NCBI RefSeq assembly: GCF_000716595.1 | Contig: NZ_JNXC01000060.1 | Location: 1 to 9,956, forward strand | Direction: 5' to 3' | From: Saccharothrix sp. NRRL B-16314 | Lineage (GTDB): Bacteria; Actinomycetota; Actinomycetes; Mycobacteriales; Pseudonocardiaceae | Length of the DNA stretch: 9,956 nucleotides | In this document: positions 6,328 through 9,956 of the stretch, in pieces | How the letters are laid out: each line of letters opens with the position of its first letter | Numbering within the stretch: position 1 is the stretch's first letter | Position numbers and translations under genes: made by a program | Notes under the pieces: generated by a model | What the model saw: the letters and a program-made list of their open reading frames with translations, nothing else | Databases searched by the model: none | What the model was told of the DNA's origin: nothing

Positions 6328-7767
6328 GTGACCCGATACGCAGAACCGGTCGTCGAGATCCCGGCGGGTGCCGTGCGCGGCGTCCGCGACGACTCCGGCG
6401 AGCTCTACCGCGCCATCCCCTACGCGGCGGCACCGATCGGTGCCCGCCGTTTCGCCCCGCCCACGCCGCACCCGGGCTGGTCCGGCGTCCGTGACGGCAC
6501 GCAGCCCTCGCCCACGGCTCCCCAACCGGTCCGCGACTTCGGCAGGCTCGACATGACCCCCTACTTCGGGCCGGGCTGGGTCCGGGGCGAGGAGTACCTG
6601 ACCGTCGACGTCCGCACGCCTGCCGCCGACAGCGGCAGGCGACCCGTCATGGTCTTCGTGCACGGCGGCGGATTCGTCACCGGCTCGACCCGCGCCGCGC
6701 TCTACGACGGCAGCGCGTTCGCCCGCGACGGCATCGTCCTCGTGACGGTGAACTACCGCCTCGGCATCCCCGGTTTCCTCGACCTGGCGGGCGCTCCGCC
6801 CAACCGCGGGCTGCTCGACGTGCTCGCCGCTCTCGGCTGGGTGCGCGCCACGATCGGGGCGTTCGGCGGCGACCCGGACAACGTCACGATCTTCGGCCAG
6901 TCCGCGGGCGGCACGCTCGTCGGAGCGCTGCTCGCGACGCCGGAGGCCGACGGCCTGTTCCGGCGGGCGATCATCCAGAGCGGCAGCGGCACCGGCGCCT
7001 TCACCCCGGAACAGGCGCAACGGGTCACCGCCGCGGCGGCCACCGCGCTGGGCGTCGAACCGACCGCCGAGGCGTTCGGAGCGATCCCCGACGAGCGCTT
7101 CCTGGAGATCCTGCCCGCACTGGCCGGACTCGACCTGCGCACCGGCACCGCCACGGACCCGCTGGCCGGCCTCAGCCCGTTCAGCCTGGTCCTCGCGGTC
7201 CAGCCCGCCGACGGCCTCGCCGACGGCCCGGCCGGTGACGTCGACCTGCTGATCGGCACCAACACCGAAGAGGGACACCTCTACGTCGTGCCGCAGGGCA
7301 ACCTGGAGTCCTCGACGAACGCTGACGTGCTCGCCGTCGCCGCCACGGTGTACGCGGACCCGGAAGCCAAGATCGCCGAGCACCGCGCGGCACTGCCGAA
7401 CGCGACACCGGGCGAGCTGCGCTCCGCGGTGCTCGGGGAAGCCCTGTTCGGTGCCGGCACGACCCGCATGGCACAAGCCCACGCGCAGATCTCGGACGGC
7501 CGCACACACGTCTACTCGTTCGGATATCGCTCGACCGCTCTGAACGGACGACTCGGCGCCGCCCACACCGTCGAACTGCCCTTCGTCTTCGACATCGCCG
7601 ACAAGCCGTTGCTGCACGGAGACACAGGCCTACTCGGCCCCGACCCCGCCCCGAGCGACCTCGCCACCCGGGTGCACACCGCCTGGGTCACGTTCGCCGA
7701 CACCGGAACCCCCGGCTGGGCCGCGTACGACCCGCAACAACCCGTGGCGGAGGTGCTCGGAGGCTGA
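6328..7767 (+). CDS. Type-B carboxylesterase (alpha/beta hydrolase)
   Basis: This 479-aa protein has a GTG start at 6328, preceded by AGGAAAGGA 10 nt upstream. It is a typical COesterase-family enzyme: N-terminal GAVRGVRDDSGELYRAIPYAAAPIGARRFAPP, oxyanion-hole HGGGF at 112-116, nucleophile Ser192 in the elbow FGQSAGG, acid Glu315 in GTNTEEG, and catalytic His413 in AAHTVELPFVF. Near the end WAAYDP matches the usual C-terminal motif, after which the protein stops somewhat early. There is no signal peptide, so it is probably cytoplasmic, unlike many secreted relatives. It should hydrolyse carboxylic esters; whether it takes p-nitrobenzyl esters, lactones or a natural product ester cannot be told. 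It is second in an operon with the MBL hydrolase, so both enzymes probably act on the same or related compounds under the divergent regulator. Confidence 0.95.
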   Translation: MTRYAEPVVEIPAGAVRGVRDDSGELYRAIPYAAAPIGARRFAPPTPHPGWSGVRDGTQPSPTAPQPVRDFGRLDMTPYFGPGWVRGEEYLTVDVRTPAADSGRRPVMVFVHGGGFVTGSTRAALYDGSAFARDGIVLVTVNYRLGIPGFLDLAGAPPNRGLLDVLAALGWVRATIGAFGGDPDNVTIFGQSAGGTLVGALLATPEADGLFRRAIIQSGSGTGAFTPEQAQRVTAAAATALGVEPTAEAFGAIPDERFLEILPALAGLDLRTGTATDPLAGLSPFSLVLAVQPADGLADGPAGDVDLLIGTNTEEGHLYVVPQGNLESSTNADVLAVAATVYADPEAKIAEHRAALPNATPGELRSAVLGEALFGAGTTRMAQAHAQISDGRTHVYSFGYRSTALNGRLGAAHTVELPFVFDIADKPLLHGDTGLLGPDPAPSDLATRVHTAWVTFADTGTPGWAAYDPQQPVAEVLGG

Positions 7768-7774
7768 GCCTCCG
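7758..7774. terminator. Small hairpin at the esterase stop, possible terminator
   Basis: CGGAGGC (7758-7764) and GCCTCCG (7768-7774) form a 7-bp GC-rich stem whose 3-nt loop is the TGA stop codon itself. The next gene ends at 7826 on the opposite strand, so a terminator is expected in this 58-bp gap. No other comparable hairpin was seen here. Confidence 0.45.
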
Positions 7775-7825
7775 GACGGATCGGCCCCGAGGCGCCACAG
7801 TCGCTGAGGGTGGGGTCAGGACTCC

Positions 7826-8809
7826 TCAATCGCGGGCGACTTCCAGCAGATCCGACGCATGTTCGGTCCGCTGGTACAACACGTAGCGCCCGGCTCGGAC
7901 CTTGGTGACGAGGCGGGCGCGGTGCAGTGCGCTGAGGTGGTAGGAGACGGTGCCCGGGGTGTATCCGGTCCGGGTGGCGAGTTCCGCGGTGGACCGGGCG
8001 GTGTCGAGGTCTGCCAGCAGCGCCGCTCGGGCGTTGCCGACAACGTGCGCGATGCTCCCGGACCTGCGGTCCTGGCCGGCTCCGACCCGTTGCGCGGGGT
8101 AGTAGAGGACGAACTGCCCGGGTGTGTCGACCTGGATGACGACGTCGGGCCAGTTGAGCACGCTGGGGGCGAGGACCAGGTCCCGGCCGGTGACGTCGAT
8201 TTCGCCGTTGAACGACGTGGCGAGGGTGATGGCGTCGCCGGCCCAGTCGATGTCGGGGTGGAGCGCTCCGAGCGCCCGGCCGACGCCATGGGTGGCCATG
8301 GCCGTCGCTCGATGGGCGATGTCCTGGTCGGTGATCGAGCGCAGCGCCGGCCAGCCGTCGGAGAGGGTGTCCCGCCAGAACCGGGCGACACCGTTGGCGA
8401 GACGTCGCTGCATCCGCCCGGACTCCGCGATCCGGCGGGTCGCGGCCCGCAGCGGCCTGTTCCAGTGAGTCCTGGTGTAGGTGAACACCTGGGTTTCGAG
8501 TTCGCTCTGCGCCACTGCCTCGATCTGCGCGATCTGCTCCTCGATCAGTTCACGGCGCTGCGAGGCCGAACCCGGCTGCGGGGTGAGCAGATCGGGGATG
8601 TAGGTGTCACCGTTGCGCGGCAACAGGTCCGCGAGCAGGGCGACGTCCGGGTGAGTGAGTGACGCGCGGGCGAGCGGTCCGGGATCACCGAACACCGGGT
8701 GCCGTCCCGAAGCGACCGTGAGCTTCAGCCATGCCATGGCTTCCGACGCCGGGGACGGCGATAACCGAGTCCTGGAGACCGTGTCGGCGTCTACACGCAG
8801 CGTCAGCAC
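7826..8809 (-). CDS. ArsR-type regulator with DUF5937 domain
   Basis: The protein is 327 aa with the GTG start at 8809. The first three-quarters matches the DUF5937 architecture: it opens with LTLRVDADTVSRTRLSPSPASEAMAWL, then a helical middle rich in Arg and Glu, and a beta-rich part around LVLAPSVLNWPDVVIQVD and FVLYYPAQR. A C-terminal ArsR-like winged helix-turn-helix follows at about 252-315, with ARAALLADLDTARSTAELA, recognition helix TPGTVSYHLSAL (about 284-295) and wing VRAGRYVLYQR. DNA binding is therefore at the C-terminus and the sensor at the N-terminus. The start was set from family practice, which begins a few residues before the LRV strand; a GTG at 8818 is an alternative, and the frame stays open to 8905 without family-like sequence. 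No obvious ribosome binding site helps to decide. It is convergent with the esterase and divergent from the M23 peptidase gene. The ligand and targets are unknown. Confidence 0.88.
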   Translation of the reverse strand: MLTLRVDADTVSRTRLSPSPASEAMAWLKLTVASGRHPVFGDPGPLARASLTHPDVALLADLLPRNGDTYIPDLLTPQPGSASQRRELIEEQIAQIEAVAQSELETQVFTYTRTHWNRPLRAATRRIAESGRMQRRLANGVARFWRDTLSDGWPALRSITDQDIAHRATAMATHGVGRALGALHPDIDWAGDAITLATSFNGEIDVTGRDLVLAPSVLNWPDVVIQVDTPGQFVLYYPAQRVGAGQDRRSGSIAHVVGNARAALLADLDTARSTAELATRTGYTPGTVSYHLSALHRARLVTKVRAGRYVLYQRTEHASDLLEVARD

Positions 8810-8985
8810 CTCGCCCACGGTAGCAGCCAGGCGGTGGATTCGAACTGGCTCAAATGCTTTCCAGCGCGAGGCCCGCACGGGGTTGAGTTGGTGCCTGCCG
8901 GACAACGGCGGCGGCGTTCAGGGGGGCGCCATAAAAATTCACCAACGGTGCACTGCAAAGTGGGCAAAAGGAACGAGGCTGCGAT

Positions 8986-9011
8986 TCGCTCGTGCTTTCC
9001 GGGACGAGCGA
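8986..9011 (+). other. Stem-loop upstream of the M23 peptidase gene
   Basis: TCGCTCGT (8986-8993) and ACGAGCGA (9004-9011) form a perfect 8-bp stem with a 10-nt loop, about 67 bp before the peptidase start. It could be an RNA structure in the leader, a regulator-binding dyad, or chance. The 268-bp gap also holds a patch at about 8931-8941 (ATAAAAATTCA) that is unusually AT-rich for this DNA and might include a promoter, but I could not place -10 and -35 boxes with confidence. Confidence 0.35.
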
Positions 9012-9077
9012 CCGACTGTCTTTGCTCACGACCAGTGACCGACATGAACCAGCACCACGGCAGGACGGATCTTTCCT

Positions 9078-9956
9078 ATGCGTACATCCCAGTTCAAAAG
9101 AATCGGCACGGCGGCGGGCGCAGCCGTCGCCGTCGTGGCAACTGCGCTGATGCCATTGGCGCAGGCCACTGAGGCGACCGCGCAGATCGTCGCCGCGCCC
9201 GCGCTCGAACTGCCGTTCCCCTGCCAGACCTCCTGGGTCGGGAACTCCAGCGGCAGCAGCGCACACGTCAGCTATGAGATCGACTTCAACAAGAGCGGTA
9301 CCTCGGGGAACGAGGACCTCGGCGAGCCCATCCACGCGGCGGCTGCCGGGACCGTCGTCCGGGAGGGCGGCGAGTCGTCGGACTACGGGAACTTCCTGGA
9401 GATCGACCACGGTGGCGGCTACTCGACGTTGTACGCCCACCTCGACAGCAAGAGCGCGCACGACGGCGACGTGGTGCGCCAGGGCGAGGAGATCGGCAAG
9501 CTCGGCAACACCGACGGCAACAGCACCGGGATCTCCGCCCACCTGCACTTCGAGTACCGCTACAACGGCACCATCAAGCCCGCTTCTTTCCACGGCGATC
9601 CGTTCGATTACGCCACCGGCATCGAAACGTACGTCAGCCAGAACTGCGCCCTTTCCGCGGATCGCCCGAGCAGGAGTGTCAACGGGGACAAGTTCGACGA
9701 CGCGATCGGTGTCGACCCGGCCGGGGTCGCGTGGTTCTATCGCGGCAAGAGCGGTGGTGGTTTCTCCGCGGCCCTTCGGCATGGTCCTGGATGGGGTGGT
9801 TTCTCCCGGATCGCGGTGAACGATTCCAACGCCGACGGCTGGGCGGACCTGTGGGCAGTCAGCGGTGACACGCTCTACTACTGGCACAACCGCACCGACG
9901 GCACGTTCGCCGCGTCACACGAAGTGGGTTCGGGCTGGTCGGCCATGGAATGGATC
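9078..9956 (+). CDS. Secreted M23 (LytM-type) metallopeptidase with VCBS/FG-GAP repeats, 3' end cut off
   Basis: The frame runs from ATG at 9078 to the window end without a stop (293 codons). GGACGG at 9063-9068 is a plausible ribosome binding site. Residues 1-30 are a signal peptide (basic RTSQFKR, hydrophobic AAVAVVATALMPLA, cleavage after AQA). Residues about 48-185 are an M23 domain: metal ligands probably H63 and D69 in HVSYEIDF, H121 in LYAHLD, and H155-x-H157 in SAHLHFEY, with GEPIHAAAAGTVV and YGNFLEIDHGGGY in between. M23 enzymes usually cut peptidoglycan cross-bridges or peptides; the substrate here is unknown. From about 200 come two visible repeats of roughly 45 residues (201-247, 248-293) with Asp/Asn-rich loops, clearest in NDSNADGWADL, and a shared GxGW near each repeat end. 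These are VCBS/FG-GAP-like blades, probably calcium-binding and part of a beta-propeller continuing beyond the window. Confidence 0.92.
   Translation, partial: MRTSQFKRIGTAAGAAVAVVATALMPLAQATEATAQIVAAPALELPFPCQTSWVGNSSGSSAHVSYEIDFNKSGTSGNEDLGEPIHAAAAGTVVREGGESSDYGNFLEIDHGGGYSTLYAHLDSKSAHDGDVVRQGEEIGKLGNTDGNSTGISAHLHFEYRYNGTIKPASFHGDPFDYATGIETYVSQNCALSADRPSRSVNGDKFDDAIGVDPAGVAWFYRGKSGGGFSAALRHGPGWGGFSRIAVNDSNADGWADLWAVSGDTLYYWHNRTDGTFAASHEVGSGWSAMEWI

Noticed and set aside
8810..8905. Longer N-terminus for the DUF5937/ArsR regulator
   Set aside because: The upstream in-frame part uses a TTG start without a ribosome binding site and does not resemble the family start.
8900..9077. ydaO-type cyclic di-AMP riboswitch before the secreted peptidase
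   Set aside because: Such leaders are known before cell-wall hydrolases in actinobacteria, but I could not find the conserved GGGGxAACC-like and GGGGUGAA-like blocks here.
1..9956. Mobile element, CRISPR, toxin-antitoxin or defence system
   Set aside because: No transposase, integrase, regularly spaced repeat, small toxin-antitoxin pair or defence-type domain was seen. The regulators and hydrolases are ordinary actinobacterial families.

Overview
The window is GC-rich DNA with G/C-ending codons, GTG starts, actinobacterial-type -10 and -35 elements and several regulator families that are abundant in mycelial actinomycetes (streptogrisin-type protease, WYL, XRE/MmyB-LBD, DUF5937-ArsR). It looks like chromosomal DNA of a filamentous actinomycete. 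A member of the Pseudonocardiales is a guess from gene style only. I see no RNA gene, CRISPR array, insertion sequence, integrase or phage gene.

Layout. (1) Positions 1-570 hold the 3' end of an unrecognised, probably secreted, cysteine-containing protein. It is followed in the same frame by a short coding-like remnant (583-729), then a very strong hairpin (773-804) that separates it from the convergent next gene. (2) 844-2064 (-) is a complete secreted S1 serine protease precursor of the streptogrisin/alpha-lytic type, with a recognisable promoter at 2122-2150. (3) 2065-2633 is a long intergenic stretch with a short tandem repeat and one doubtful small ORF. (4) 2634-3644 (-) is a WYL-domain regulator, divergent from a VOC/PhnB-like protein (3752-4219, +). 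A perfect inverted repeat lies between them and is the probable operator. (5) 4345-5247 (-) is an XRE regulator with an MmyB-like ligand-binding domain, divergent from a two-gene operon: an MBL-fold metallohydrolase (5385-6302) and a type-B carboxylesterase (6328-7767). (6) 7826-8809 (-) is a DUF5937/ArsR-type regulator. (7) 9078 to the window end is a secreted M23 metallopeptidase with C-terminal VCBS/FG-GAP repeats, cut by the window edge.

How the parts work together. There are two regulator-plus-divergent-target modules (WYL/VOC and MmyB-LBD/MBL-esterase) and one stand-alone regulator, set among secreted hydrolases (S1 protease, M23 peptidase). The MBL-esterase pair is the nearest thing to a metabolic unit: two hydrolases for ester or lactone bonds under a likely ligand-sensing repressor. 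Nothing here is a clearly new multi-gene system. The most useful leads are the candidate operators, the palindrome overlapping the esterase ribosome binding site, and the coding-like remnant after the first gene.
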